A stretch of DNA of 64,000 nt from Sodalis ligni (GTDB lineage Bacteria > Pseudomonadota > Gammaproteobacteria > Enterobacterales > Enterobacteriaceae), in contig NZ_CP075169.1 of NCBI RefSeq assembly GCF_016865525.2, forward strand, positions 6,262,337 through 6,326,336. The letters are read 5' to 3'. The notes under the pieces were generated by a model. It made no database searches. It was given only the letters and a program-made list of their open reading frames with translations, and was not told the DNA's origin. Below are positions 55,309 through 64,000 of the stretch, piece by piece; positions within the stretch are counted from its first letter, which is position 1; the number at the start of each line of letters is the position of its first letter. A program made the position numbers and the translations under genes.

Positions 55309-56082
55309 ATGAAAACAAGGCATTGGTTATCCCTTTCGCTTACCCTGCTGGCCTGTTCCGCGCAGGCCCAGCAGCAGGACATTCGTTTTGGCGTTGATGC
55401 CACTTTTCCACCGTTTGAATACAAAACCGCCGACGGCCGGCTGGCCGGTTTTGATATCGATTTGGGCAACGCGATTTGCAGCGCGCTTCAGGCCAAATGC
55501 CACTGGGTTGAAAATAGTTTCGACGGGCTTATTCCGGCGCTGAAGGCCAAAAAATTCGACGCCATCCTCTCGTCGCTGAGCATTACCGCCGAGCGCGGCA
55601 AAGCAATCAACTTCAGCGATAAGCTGTTTAATACTCCGGCGTTCCTGGTGGCCGCTAAAAACAGCGGACTGAAACCAACGATTGAATCTCTCAAGGGCAA
55701 ACGCATCGGCGTGCAGCAGGGATCGGTCTTCGAAGCCTACGCGAAAAAATTCTGGGCGCCGGCCGGGGTGGATATCGTGCCTTACCCGAGCGCCGACGCG
55801 GTCTACGCTGATTTAGTGGTGGGGCGGCTGGATGCCACTCTGGACGATGCCACGGTGGTGACCGAATCGCTGCTGAATAAGCCCCAGGGACAGAATTTCA
55901 CCCTGATACAGCCGCGCGTGAATGACGCCGAGATTTTTGGGCCGGGCACCGGCATTGGGCTGCGTAAGGAAGACACTGAGTTACAGGCCTCGCTCAACCG
56001 GGCGATCTCCAAAATCAGAAGCGACGGCACCTATAACAAACTGGCGGCCAAATATTTTAATTTTAATATTTATGGCGACTGA
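55309..56082 (+). CDS. HisJ/family 3 ABC transporter binding protein
   Basis: A 257-residue periplasmic protein. The signal peptide (KTRHWLSLSLTLLACSAQAQ) ends near AQA. The mature part has IRFGVDATFPPFEYKTADGRLAGFDIDLGNAIC, ERGKAINFSDKLFNTPAFLVA, KRIGVQQGSVFEAYA and ISKIRSDGTYNKLAAKYF, matching lysine/arginine/ornithine and histidine binding proteins. Start 55309 has CGGAG nine bases upstream. Being first in the frl unit it may bind fructose-lysine or fructose-arginine style Amadori compounds. No permease or ATPase gene follows. Confidence 0.88.
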   Translation: MKTRHWLSLSLTLLACSAQAQQQDIRFGVDATFPPFEYKTADGRLAGFDIDLGNAICSALQAKCHWVENSFDGLIPALKAKKFDAILSSLSITAERGKAINFSDKLFNTPAFLVAAKNSGLKPTIESLKGKRIGVQQGSVFEAYAKKFWAPAGVDIVPYPSADAVYADLVVGRLDATLDDATVVTESLLNKPQGQNFTLIQPRVNDAEIFGPGTGIGLRKEDTELQASLNRAISKIRSDGTYNKLAAKYFNFNIYGD

Positions 56083-56163
56083 GCCTTGCGCGAACGGCCC
56101 GGCCGTCTGCCCCACATCCTCGCCTAGCTATTGCAGCGTTTCAAATAAAACAAGGTATTCGTT

Positions 56164-57138
56164 ATGAATGTGCATTCCATTATTGCCGCGGCGGTGGCCG
56201 GGTCGGCAGACACCGGCGGTATACGCCAGGTTTTCCTGGTGGCCTGCGGGGGGTCGCTGGTCGACATGTATCCGGCCAAATACTTTCTTGAGGCCGAATC
56301 GACGGGACTGCATTGCGCCATGATCACCGCCAACGAATTTGTCCACGCCGCCCCCAGGCGCCTGGGCCGCAACTCGCTGGCGATCGTGTGCTCACACGGC
56401 GGCAATACGCCGGAATCCGTGGCCGCCGCCGCGCTGGCCAAACGGCGCGGGGCCACGACCGTGACGCTGACTCATAACAACGAAGCCGATTTGCGGCAGC
56501 ATGCCGATCATAATATCGTCTATACCTGGGGTAACGATAGCAACGTGGCGGATAATCCGATGGCGCTCATCCTTGGGCTGTGCGTCGAGATTCTGGCCCA
56601 GACCGAAGGCTACGAGCATTATGCCGCGTTCGGCCAGGGGCTGGCGCAAATCGACGGCGTGGTGTCGCGTGCCCGCGCCAAGGTGGCCGCGCGCTGCGCG
56701 GCATTTGCCGAGCGCTATCAGCACGAGTCGCTGTTTTATATCCTTTCCAGCGGCGCGTCATATGGCCACGCTTATGGTTTCGCCATCTGTTCGCTGATGG
56801 AAATGCAGTGGCTGAATGCGGCCCCCATTCACTCCGGCGAGTATTTTCACGGACCGTTTGAGGTGACCGATCGGGAAACGCCGTTTATCCTGATGATGAA
56901 CGAGGGCCGCACCCGAGCGCTTGACGAGCGGGCGCGGGTGTTCTTGCAACAGTACGCCGAAAAAGTGGAAATTATCGATGCCAATGAGCTGGGTATCGGG
57001 ATCCTGCCGCCGACGGTGGTGGAATATTTCAACCCCGTCTTGTTTTACAGCGTGATGTGTGAATATCGCGCGGCGCTGGCAACCCTGCGCCAGCACCCGC
57101 TGGAGACGCGCCGTTATATGGGCCGGGTGGCATATTAA
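56164..57138 (+). CDS. frlB: Fructoselysine-6-phosphate deglycase-like SIS protein FrlB
   Basis: A 324-residue SIS-domain enzyme predicted to cleave fructoselysine-6-phosphate (or another Amadori product phosphate) into an amino acid and glucose-6-phosphate. SIS domain 1 shows VFLVACGGSLVDMYPAKYF and IVCSHGGNTPESVAAAALAK; domain 2 shows IHSGEYFHGPFEVTD with the catalytic Glu and His region, and the C-terminus RRYMGRVAY matches FrlB. It sits between the binding protein gene and frlD, the arrangement expected for Amadori-compound use. Other SIS relatives such as glucoselysine or fructose-asparagine deglycases cannot be excluded. Confidence 0.85.
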   Translation: MNVHSIIAAAVAGSADTGGIRQVFLVACGGSLVDMYPAKYFLEAESTGLHCAMITANEFVHAAPRRLGRNSLAIVCSHGGNTPESVAAAALAKRRGATTVTLTHNNEADLRQHADHNIVYTWGNDSNVADNPMALILGLCVEILAQTEGYEHYAAFGQGLAQIDGVVSRARAKVAARCAAFAERYQHESLFYILSSGASYGHAYGFAICSLMEMQWLNAAPIHSGEYFHGPFEVTDRETPFILMMNEGRTRALDERARVFLQQYAEKVEIIDANELGIGILPPTVVEYFNPVLFYSVMCEYRAALATLRQHPLETRRYMGRVAY

Positions 57139-57208
57139 TGCAGACGATTAAACCAGCGGCGCCGGGCCTAAGGTCCCGGCGGTTTGATTTTTGCCCGGCG
57201 GAGGTGTG

Positions 57209-58102
57209 ATGAAAGTTATCGGTATCGGCGATAATGTGGTCGATCAGTATACGCATATTCGCACGCGCTACCCCGGAGGCAATGCGCTGAATTTCAGCGT
57301 ATATGCCGCACGGCTGGGTTGTCCGTCGGCCTATATGGGGGTGTTTGGCGACGATGCGGCGGCGGCGCAGGTCAAGGCGGCCTTAGCGCAGCAGGGCGTG
57401 GATGCATCGCGCTGCCGTCAGGTGTCCGGAGAAAACGGCTGGGCCAGCCTGACCATCACGGACGGTGAACGAATTTTTCTTGGTTCGAACCAGGGCGGGG
57501 TCAGCCGGTTGACGTCGATGGATTTTGTGCTGGCGGAGGGCGATTATGTGCGGGATTCGGCGCTGATCCATACCGGCAGCTATGGCTATCTGGATGCGCA
57601 GTTGCCGGCGCTGAGCCGGCTGGGCGTACCGGTGTCTTATGATTTTTCGGACGATTTCCATTTGCCGGCGGCGCTGGCGCTATGCCATTGGGTGGATTAC
57701 GGCTTTTTCTCCTGCGCCGGCAGTACGCTGGCGCAGAGCGAGGAGATTTTGCGGCGGGCGGTGGCCGCCGGCTGCGGTTGCGCGGTGGCGACACGGGGTG
57801 GTGAAGAAGCGGTGTCGTTCGATGGTCGGCGCTGGTATCGGCAAATGCCCCTTAAGGTGTCGCCGGTGGATACGCTGGGAGCGGGAGATGCGTTTATTAC
57901 GGCGTTTTTGCTGGATTATTTGCAATTGATACCCTTTTCCTCCGGGTCAGGGGACCGCGCGGCAACGCCGGCGGCGGCCCTGGCAAGTGATTTTTCCGTG
58001 TCGGCGGAAACGCGCATGGCGGCCAGCCTGGCGCGGGCGGCGGCGTTCGCCGCGGAAATTTGTCTGGAAGAAGGGGCGTTCGGTTACGGCCAGCCGTATT
58101 AG
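57209..58102 (+). CDS. frlD: PfkB-family kinase FrlD-like (fructoselysine 6-kinase)
   Basis: A 297-residue ribokinase/PfkB kinase that would phosphorylate the Amadori compound before FrlB acts. The N-terminus MKVIGIGDNVVDQYTHIRTRYPGGNALNFSVYAARLG is typical of FrlD, and the second signature with the catalytic Asp is VDTLGAGDAFITAFLLDYL. There is an extra loop of about 25 residues after that motif (SSGSGDRAATPAAALAS), longer than usual. ATG 57209 with GCGGAGG upstream is preferred over the earlier in-frame ATG at 57191. Confidence 0.85.
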   Translation: MKVIGIGDNVVDQYTHIRTRYPGGNALNFSVYAARLGCPSAYMGVFGDDAAAAQVKAALAQQGVDASRCRQVSGENGWASLTITDGERIFLGSNQGGVSRLTSMDFVLAEGDYVRDSALIHTGSYGYLDAQLPALSRLGVPVSYDFSDDFHLPAALALCHWVDYGFFSCAGSTLAQSEEILRRAVAAGCGCAVATRGGEEAVSFDGRRWYRQMPLKVSPVDTLGAGDAFITAFLLDYLQLIPFSSGSGDRAATPAAALASDFSVSAETRMAASLARAAAFAAEICLEEGAFGYGQPY

Positions 58103-58247
58103 CGTAACCGGCTGTGGGCGGGAATCGGGAATTTGCAACTGAGTTGACTTATATCAACCGGTTGGGATGCGGGTTGTAAGCAATCGATTGCTTTTAGAAA
58201 CAAGTTGATTAAAATGCCTCCTTTGCCGCCCATGAAAGCCATTCAAC

Positions 58248-59633
58248 ATGACAATGCCTTCCTATGAAATCGATGACGCGCCGATTCCCGTTGTCAAAAG
58301 CGAGCTGATTTACCATCTTGACGATCGTCCGCCACTGGCGGAAACCCTGTTTGCCGCCTGTCAGCATTTACTGGCGATGTTTATCGCCGTTATCACCCCC
58401 GGGCTGCTGATCTGCCAGGCGCTGGGGCTGCCGGCGCAGGATACGCAGCATATTATCAGCATGTCGTTGTTCGCTTCCGGACTGGCTTCCATACTGCAAA
58501 TCAAAACCTGGGGACCGGTGGGATCGGGGTTGTTATCCATTCAGGGTACCAGCTTCAACTTTGTCACGCCGCTTATCATGGGCGGGCTGGCCCTGAAAAA
58601 CGGCGGCGCCGATGTGCCCACCATGATGGCGGCCCTGTTCGGTACCCTGATGGTGGCGTCCTGTACCGAGATTTTGCTCTCCCGCGTGCTGCATCTGGCG
58701 CGCCGCATTATCACGCCGCTGGTGTCCGGCATCGTGGTGATGATTATCGGTATTTCCCTTATCCAGGTGGGACTGACCTCTATCGGCGGCGGGTTTGCCG
58801 CCATGGGCGACCACACCTTCGGCGCGCCGAAAAATCTTCTGCTGGCGGGGATTGTGCTGGTGGTTATCATTTTACTTAACCGCCAGCGCAACCCGTATTT
58901 GCGGGTGGCTTCGCTGGTGATCGCCATGGCGGTGGGCTATGCGGCGGCCTGGTTGCTGGGCATGTTGCCGCCGTCCGGACCTGTGGCTCCCCATAAGCTT
59001 ATCATGGTGCCGACCCCGCTTTATTACGGGTTGGGGTTCGATTGGAATCTGCTGGTGCCGCTGATATTGGTGTTTATGGTGACTTCCATAGAAACCATCG
59101 GCGATATCACCGCCACCTCGGATGTCTCTGAACAACCGGTACGCGGGCCGGTCTATATGCGCCGTCTGAAAGGCGGCGTGCTGGCCAACGGGCTGAATTC
59201 TTTTCTTTCCGCGGTGTTTAATACCTTTCCCAACTCCTGTTTCGGCCAGAACAACGGCGTCATCCAGCTCACCGGCGTCGCCAGCCGCTATGTGGGTTTT
59301 GTCGTGGCTTTGATGCTTATAGCCCTCGGGCTGTTTCCGGTGGTCAGCGGATTCGTCCAGCATATTCCGGAACCGGTGCTGGGGGGCGCTACCATTGTGA
59401 TGTTCGGCACTATCGCCGCTTCGGGCGTCCGCATCGTCTCGCGGGAACGGCTAAACCGTCGCGCCATTATGATCATCGCCCTTTCTCTGGCGGTGGGCCT
59501 GGGGGTATCGCAGCAGCCCCTGATTCTGCAATTCGCGCCGCAATGGTTAAAAACGCTGTTGTCATCCGGTATTGCCGCCGGCGGCATTACCGCCATCATC
59601 CTGAATTTACTGTTCCCGCCGGAACACAATTAA
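58248..59633 (+). CDS. xanP: Xanthine permease XanP (NCS2)
   Basis: A 461-residue proton symporter for xanthine, orthologous to E. coli XanP (YicE). NCS2 motifs include [25 protein letters not shown] with the functionally important [29 protein letters not shown] and [21 protein letters not shown], the NAT signature. Twelve to fourteen hydrophobic segments are seen. A strong terminator follows, then yicH, the same order as E. coli. Confidence 0.95.
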   Translation: MTMPSYEIDDAPIPVVKSELIYHLDDRPPLAETLFAACQHLLAMFIAVITPGLLICQALGLPAQDTQHIISMSLFASGLASILQIKTWGPVGSGLLSIQGTSFNFVTPLIMGGLALKNGGADVPTMMAALFGTLMVASCTEILLSRVLHLARRIITPLVSGIVVMIIGISLIQVGLTSIGGGFAAMGDHTFGAPKNLLLAGIVLVVIILLNRQRNPYLRVASLVIAMAVGYAAAWLLGMLPPSGPVAPHKLIMVPTPLYYGLGFDWNLLVPLILVFMVTSIETIGDITATSDVSEQPVRGPVYMRRLKGGVLANGLNSFLSAVFNTFPNSCFGQNNGVIQLTGVASRYVGFVVALMLIALGLFPVVSGFVQHIPEPVLGGATIVMFGTIAASGVRIVSRERLNRRAIMIIALSLAVGLGVSQQPLILQFAPQWLKTLLSSGIAAGGITAIILNLLFPPEHN

Positions 59634-59654
59634 TTAACATTCCTCCTTTTATCA

Positions 59655-59683
59655 AGCCGCTGTCTCAATACAGCGGCTTTTTC
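59655..59683 (+). terminator. Rho-independent terminator after xanP
   Basis: AGCCGCTG (59655-59662) pairs with CAGCGGCT (59671-59678), an 8-bp GC-rich stem with an eight-base loop, followed directly by TTTTT. It begins 22 bases after the xanP stop. Confidence 0.93.
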
Positions 59684-59763
59684 GGAAAACACATTGCCTA
59701 TTGAGAAGCGCCGCTAATTACGGCATAAACACTGTAACCTTTATGACAGCGATGGATTGAGCG

Positions 59764-61455
59764 ATGAAATTTATTGGGAAACTCATATTATCAATACTTT
59801 TGATATTGCTATTGATAATCGTCCTGATCTACGTCTTGCTGCAAACTCCTTGGGGCGCGGGCTGGGTCAGCAAATGGGTTACCCAGCACAGCGATTTCCA
59901 ACTGTCATTGGAAAAAATTGATCATTCCTGGTCCGATCCCACTGAAATTTCTTTTGTAAATATCACCTTCGGTCAAAAAGGACATCCGCCCACCCTGGTC
60001 GCCAAGCAGTTGGTGGCCGGTTTGGGCGCACGCCAACTCACCGACCCCTTCCATTTTTACCGGATCCAGATGCAGGACGGCACCCTGGATATGGATACCT
60101 CGCCGCCCCTCTCCTCGCTACAGGCGGACGTCCTGCAACTGAACGGTATGGCGGTGCGGTCTCCCCAGGGGGGCTGGCGGCTTAATGGGCAAAATGTCAA
60201 CGCCGGCATCACGCCCTGGAAACCGGAAAAGGAATTTCCCCTCGGGCGTAACGCCCGCTTTCAGCTGAGCGCGCGCTCTTTGACCCTAAACGACGTGCCG
60301 GCGGAAAACGTATTGGTGCAAGGGGAAATCGATAACCATCAATTGAAGCTGGATAATCTCGGGGCCGATCTGTCCCAGGGCGAATTAACCGGCAATGCGA
60401 AGCGGGACGAGGACGGCAGCTGGCTGGTGGATAATCTGCGTCTGAGCAATGTACGGATGCAAACCGAAAAAAGCCTGAATGATTTTTTGCAGCAGATCTC
60501 CCAGGTGCCGAAAATCACCATCCATCGCTTCGATTTGATCGACGCGCGCATGGAAGGGAAGGATTGGGCCTTCAGCGACCTGGACATGACCTTGCGGAAT
60601 ATCACCTTCCAGGACGGCGACTGGACCACCGATGACGGTTCACTGTCCTTCAACGCCACCGACCTTATCAACGGGACGGTGCATCTGAACGATCCCATCG
60701 CCAATCTGGCCCTATCGCCCCAGGGAATAGAAATCCGCCAGTTCAGCGGACGCTGGCAAGGCGGATTGATGCGCACCTCGGGCCGGTGGCTGCGCGACGG
60801 ACAGCAGTTGGAACTGGACGAGTTCATGGTGGCGGGGCTGGAATATACCCTGCCGGCAAACTGGCGTGACAGCTGGCAGCAGCCGCTGCCTTCCTGGCTG
60901 GCGCAGGTCACCGTGGATAAATTCACCGCCAATCGGAACCTGTTGATTGATATCAATCCTTCATTCCCGTTCCAAATCACCGCGCTGGACGGATACGGCA
61001 AGCAGCTGGAGCTGGCGCGCAACCATCAATGGGGCATCTGGTCCGGCAGCCTGAATCTTAACGGCAGCGATGCCACCTTCAATAAAATCGACGTACGGCG
61101 TCCGTCGCTGGCGTTAACCGCCGATCCGGACAAAATCACCGTCACCGATCTGAGCGCCTTCGCCGGTGACGGATTGCTGGAGGCCACCGCCCTGATTAAC
61201 CAGCAGCCCTCACGTAACTTTTCGCTCAACCTGAACGGCAAAGCGGTTCCGATAAACGTGCTGGAGCGCTGGGGATGGCCTGCCATGCCGTTATCGGGCA
61301 ACGGCAACGTTCAGCTAACCCTCACCGGCCAGCTCACCGCACAGGCGCCCCTGAGGCCGACACTGAACGGCAGGCTGCAGGCCGTCGACGCAAAAGGACA
61401 ATCACTTAACCAGACCATGAGCAATGGCCAGGTGGCGGAGGATACGGCCCATTGA
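59764..61455 (+). CDS. yicH: AsmA family protein YicH
   Basis: A 563-residue AsmA-like protein, anchored by one N-terminal membrane segment (LILSILLILLLIIVLIYVLLQ) with a large periplasmic beta-rich domain. AsmA-family proteins are linked to phospholipid transport toward the outer membrane and to lipopolysaccharide assembly. Blocks such as WGAGWVSKWVTQHSDFQLSLEKIDHSW and LEVTDLSAFAGDG-like PDKITVTDLSAFAGDGLLE fit YicH, and length is close to the E. coli protein. The extreme C-terminus (SNGQVAEDTAH) looks less conserved. Confidence 0.92.
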   Translation: MKFIGKLILSILLILLLIIVLIYVLLQTPWGAGWVSKWVTQHSDFQLSLEKIDHSWSDPTEISFVNITFGQKGHPPTLVAKQLVAGLGARQLTDPFHFYRIQMQDGTLDMDTSPPLSSLQADVLQLNGMAVRSPQGGWRLNGQNVNAGITPWKPEKEFPLGRNARFQLSARSLTLNDVPAENVLVQGEIDNHQLKLDNLGADLSQGELTGNAKRDEDGSWLVDNLRLSNVRMQTEKSLNDFLQQISQVPKITIHRFDLIDARMEGKDWAFSDLDMTLRNITFQDGDWTTDDGSLSFNATDLINGTVHLNDPIANLALSPQGIEIRQFSGRWQGGLMRTSGRWLRDGQQLELDEFMVAGLEYTLPANWRDSWQQPLPSWLAQVTVDKFTANRNLLIDINPSFPFQITALDGYGKQLELARNHQWGIWSGSLNLNGSDATFNKIDVRRPSLALTADPDKITVTDLSAFAGDGLLEATALINQQPSRNFSLNLNGKAVPINVLERWGWPAMPLSGNGNVQLTLTGQLTAQAPLRPTLNGRLQAVDAKGQSLNQTMSNGQVAEDTAH

Positions 61456-61566
61456 GCCTTTGGGAAACCGTCCCCGAAACGCCGGGGGCTAAAGTGCAAT
61501 TCCCTTGGGGCAAGGGGCGTTGCATGGCAAAATGGCGATCCGCAGAAGGCGCGGAGCGCCAGAGAT

Positions 61567-61614
61567 AATCCGCATGGGAGCCGAAGCGCTACAAATCAAT
61601 CCGCATGGGAGCCG
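61567..61614. repeat. 17-bp direct repeat at the end of yiiD
   Basis: AATCCGCATGGGAGCCG occurs at 61567-61583 and again at 61598-61614, 31 bases apart; the second copy covers the last codons of yiiD. It looks like a small tandem duplication of the gene's 3' end. Confidence 0.75.
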
Positions 61615-62537
61615 CCGCGCTCCAGCGGCCTATCATGCGCCGGCGGCAGCACCAGATAGATGCCTTTGAACACCGCGCCCAGTTTATCGTTGCCGAACAA
61701 TTCCACTTCCAGTTGAACCCGCGCCTTGCGTCCGCGGGCCAGCCGGTCCAGGTCTCCGCTCAGTGAACCGAGATCCGCAATGGCGCAGGGCCGGCCGGTA
61801 ACCGGCGTCGTATAGCGGATATGGGCGTCCGCCAGGATTATGGTGCCCCCCAGTTGGCGCTCGCGCAGCAATAGCCAGATCAATCCCCAGCCGGTGAGGG
61901 TGGCCAGTGAAAACAGGCTGCCGGCGAATAGCGTATGATGGGGATTCTGATTACCGGCTTCCGGCATAGTGGTCATGAATTTCTGGCCGGTGTACTGGCT
62001 TATGCGCACCCCCATTTTTTCACTCAGGGGAATATGCTCGTACCAGGCCTGCTGCAACTGGCCGCACCAATCCGGCCGGTGCAAAATATCATCCAGCGTG
62101 GCAATGGGTTTAATCATTAAAAAGTGCCGTATGGGCGTGGAGGACGGCGCCAGAATTTCACCCTGGTTGATAAAACCCAGCTTGGCGAAAAAATCCACCG
62201 CATCCTCGCGGGCGCTACAGACCACCCGCTTTACCCCTTCCTGGCGGGCGACGGATTCCAGCGTCATGGCCACCAGCGTGCCCAGGCCCTTATCCTGCAC
62301 CTGCGGGTCCACCGCCAGAAAACGGATGGCCGCCTCGTTGTCGGCATTGATATACAGCCGGCCCACCGCCACGGGTTTCCCCTCTTCATCCACCACCATC
62401 TGGTGATGCGCCATGGCATCATAGGCATCTCGCTCGGAGCCCGGCGGCTGATGCAAGGGCTTACGTAACATTTCCCAACGGAACTGATAGTATTCCTTTA
62501 ACTCTTCCTCGGTTTGCGGAACGCGCAAGTGATACAT
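61596..62537 (-). CDS. yiiD: GNAT/thioesterase-like fusion protein YiiD (FabY)
   Basis: A 313-residue protein with an N-terminal GNAT acetyltransferase domain (about 1-145; [36 protein letters not shown]) and a C-terminal hotdog thioesterase-like domain ([30 protein letters not shown]). It matches E. coli YiiD, for which a role in starting fatty acid synthesis (FabY) has been reported. The C-terminus is some 15 residues shorter than in E. coli and ends in a duplicated segment (GGSHAD). Last gene of yihX-yihY-dtd-yiiD, transcribed leftwards. Confidence 0.93.
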   Translation of the reverse strand: MYHLRVPQTEEELKEYYQFRWEMLRKPLHQPPGSERDAYDAMAHHQMVVDEEGKPVAVGRLYINADNEAAIRFLAVDPQVQDKGLGTLVAMTLESVARQEGVKRVVCSAREDAVDFFAKLGFINQGEILAPSSTPIRHFLMIKPIATLDDILHRPDWCGQLQQAWYEHIPLSEKMGVRISQYTGQKFMTTMPEAGNQNPHHTLFAGSLFSLATLTGWGLIWLLLRERQLGGTIILADAHIRYTTPVTGRPCAIADLGSLSGDLDRLARGRKARVQLEVELFGNDKLGAVFKGIYLVLPPAHDRPLERGGSHAD

Positions 62538-62569
62538 GACAGACTCTCTCTTTGAGTGCTTCTACCGAC

Positions 62570-63007
62570 TCAGACTTGCAACCAGAACGTCGCCGGCCCG
62601 TCATTCACCAGCTCCACCTGCATATCCGCCCCAAAGCGGCCGGTTTGCGTCCGGATATCCGCCCGGCGGCAGCACTCGGTAAAATGGTGGTAAAGCCGTT
62701 GTGCTTCCGCCGGCAATGCGCCGCGGGAGAAGCCGGGCCGCAGCCCTTTGTCGGTATCCGCCGCCAATGTAAACTGTGACACAATAAGCACGCTGCCGCC
62801 GGACTGGCGGACATCCAGGTTCATTTTGCCTTGTGAGTCACCGAAAATACGATAAGCCAGCACCCGCTGGCAAAGTTTTGCCGCGATCTGTTCATTATCC
62901 TGCTTTTCTACTCCCAGCAGAATCAACAGCCCCGGGCCGATTTCCCCCACCGCGGTTTCGTCCACGGTAACCCGTGCACGCAAAACCCGCTGAATCAACG
63001 CAATCAT
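62570..63007 (-). CDS. dtd: D-aminoacyl-tRNA deacylase
   Basis: A 145-residue editing enzyme that removes D-amino acids from tRNAs. It shows the N-terminal [13 protein letters not shown], the active-site [12 protein letters not shown] (SQFTL motif) and the [10 protein letters not shown] ending with the Gly-Pro region. Start 63007 overlaps the yihY stop (ATGA), as the family start demands. Confidence 0.96.
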   Translation of the reverse strand: MIALIQRVLRARVTVDETAVGEIGPGLLILLGVEKQDNEQIAAKLCQRVLAYRIFGDSQGKMNLDVRQSGGSVLIVSQFTLAADTDKGLRPGFSRGALPAEAQRLYHHFTECCRRADIRTQTGRFGADMQVELVNDGPATFWLQV

Positions 63008-63858
63008 CGGGAGACCGTCTCCTCTAACGCCGACTGCCGGTGTTCGGCCAGCGAGACGGTAATCTCCGCCCCCAGCAATACAATACACCAGCTCCAGTAT
63101 ACCCAGAGAAATAAGATTGGAATCACCGCCAACACGCCATAAATCAATTGGTAGGAGGGGAACATAGTGACATATAAACCAAAAACCTTTTTCCCCAGTT
63201 CAAAAAGCAGACCGGCCACCAGCGCGCCCGCCAGCGCATCCCTGCTCGGCACCCGTACCGTGGGCACCACGCTGTACAACAGCCAGAACGAGGCGCAGGA
63301 GAGCAATAGCGGAAAGACCCGCAGGGCGACGGTGGCAAACAGACTGGAACCGGTGGGTTGCAGCCAGGTGATGGATAAGAGATAAGAGCTGAGCGCCATG
63401 CTGGCGCCGGTTAATAACGGACCCAGGGTCAACACCATCCAGTAGACCGCAAACGAAAATATGAGAGGGCGCTTCTTTTTGCTGCGCCAAATAGTGTTAA
63501 GCACGGTATCCACGGAATAAATCAGCAGCAGCGAGGTGACAATCAGACCGCAGGTGCCCACCACCGTCATTTTGCTGGTGTTAAGCATAAACTGCTCGAG
63601 GTAACGCTGAATCACATTGCCGGTGGCGGGCATAAAATTGTTAAAGATAAAATTTTTGAGTTCTACGCTCACATCCGAAAAGACCGGAAAAGCGGCAATC
63701 AGCGCAAACACCACGGTCACCAACGGCACCAGGGAGAGCAGCGAGACATAAGCCAGATGCCCGGCCAGCACCGTCAGCCGGTCCTGATCAATACGTATGA
63801 CTAATAGCTTGATGAAGGAATAACAACGGCTGAATTCCTTCAGGTTAGGACGTCTCAT
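63004..63858 (-). CDS. yihY: YihY/BrkB family inner membrane protein
   Basis: A 284-residue membrane protein with about six hydrophobic segments. Family blocks include [50 protein letters not shown], and [23 protein letters not shown]. Once called RNase BN, it is now classed as BrkB-like with unknown role. Start 63858 with AGGA nine bases upstream; a TTG five codons earlier is less likely. Confidence 0.94.
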   Translation of the reverse strand: MRRPNLKEFSRCYSFIKLLVIRIDQDRLTVLAGHLAYVSLLSLVPLVTVVFALIAAFPVFSDVSVELKNFIFNNFMPATGNVIQRYLEQFMLNTSKMTVVGTCGLIVTSLLLIYSVDTVLNTIWRSKKKRPLIFSFAVYWMVLTLGPLLTGASMALSSYLLSITWLQPTGSSLFATVALRVFPLLLSCASFWLLYSVVPTVRVPSRDALAGALVAGLLFELGKKVFGLYVTMFPSYQLIYGVLAVIPILFLWVYWSWCIVLLGAEITVSLAEHRQSALEETVSR

Positions 63859-63924
63859 CGCAATTTTCCTCAATGAACGGGCCGATGCTTTTTGAGCACC
63901 GCCTTGCGCGGGGTCCAGGTTCTG

Positions 63925-64000
63925 TCAGGCAAAATAAGCGGGAATGACGTCAGGATCGGTAACATGCACCGTTTGCAGACCGACCGTTTTCGCGCCGGCG
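63925..64000 (-). CDS. yihX: YihX phosphatase, C-terminal fragment cut by window edge
   Basis: The last 24 codons and stop of a minus-strand gene. The visible part reads AGAKTVGLQTVHVTDPDVIP and AYFA, with a TGA at 63927-63925, which fits the end of the HAD-family alpha-D-glucose-1-phosphate phosphatase YihX, upstream of yihY in E. coli. Identification rests mainly on position. Confidence 0.7.
   Translation of the reverse strand, partial: AGAKTVGLQTVHVTDPDVIPAYFA

Overview
This window looks like the chromosome of a gamma-proteobacterium of the order Enterobacterales. The right third carries the conserved enterobacterial blocks gmk-rpoZ-spoT-recG, xanP-yicH and yiiD-dtd-yihY-yihX in familiar order, and aer, elaA and an RmlABCD rhamnose set are also typical. 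The GC-rich codon use, the IS21 copy and the many accessory genes broken by single-base indels would fit a Sodalis-like or other Pectobacteriaceae-related lineage, but that placement is an inference.

Layout. 1-1741: a large open frame running off the left edge, with blocks resembling an M23/LytM peptidase, perhaps a secreted cell-wall-active protein. 2.1-3.8 kb: an MFS anion symporter with a GntR-type palindrome upstream, broken at a C7 run. 3.9-5.5 kb: aer, with a near-perfect sigma-28 promoter. 5.6-7.8 kb: a three-gene cassette (CMD-family protein, tautomerase, DUF4865) divergent from a LysR regulator. 7.9-11.2 kb: an alpha/beta hydrolase gene cut by a 2.1 kb IS21 element whose ends and 4-bp target duplication can be read to the base. 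11.5-12.4 kb: a LysR regulator. 12.5-21.2 kb: a rhamnose-rich surface polysaccharide locus (wzt, wzm, two GT2 enzymes, a WsaF-like enzyme, rmlB/D/C/A) with damage in wzm and the first GT2. 21.7-25.6 kb: a decayed GntR-FCD regulator, then homocysteine methyltransferase with two ABC subunits but no ATPase.

25.7-27.1 kb: a RES-domain toxin facing a DUF2384-like antitoxin that has a frameshift near its start. 27.5-29.8 kb: a UroD-like methyltransferase, a DUF2000 protein and an AraC regulator. 30.5-31.6 kb: a lone type III polyketide synthase very like phloroglucinol synthase PhlD. 31.7-46.7 kb: elaA and then a block with an NCS1 permease, two CocE/NonD hydrolases, a nitrilase, a GlxA-type regulator, an MFS exporter and a complete Dpp/Opp-type ABC importer. 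Together these suggest uptake and hydrolysis of an amide- or ester-containing compound. 46.7-48.9 kb: sparse DNA with a broken marR-like gene. 48.9-54.1 kb: gmk, rpoZ, spoT, recG, without trmH between the last two. 54.2-58.1 kb: a fructoselysine-type operon (frlR, a binding protein, frlB, frlD). 58.2-64 kb: xanP, yicH, yiiD, dtd, yihY and the end of yihX.

A recurring feature is single-base gain or loss in short homopolymers. I count about twelve such events in seven genes, all accessory. None is seen in the housekeeping genes or the long intact catabolic genes. This pattern favours real gene decay under relaxed selection over random sequencing error, although only raw reads can decide.
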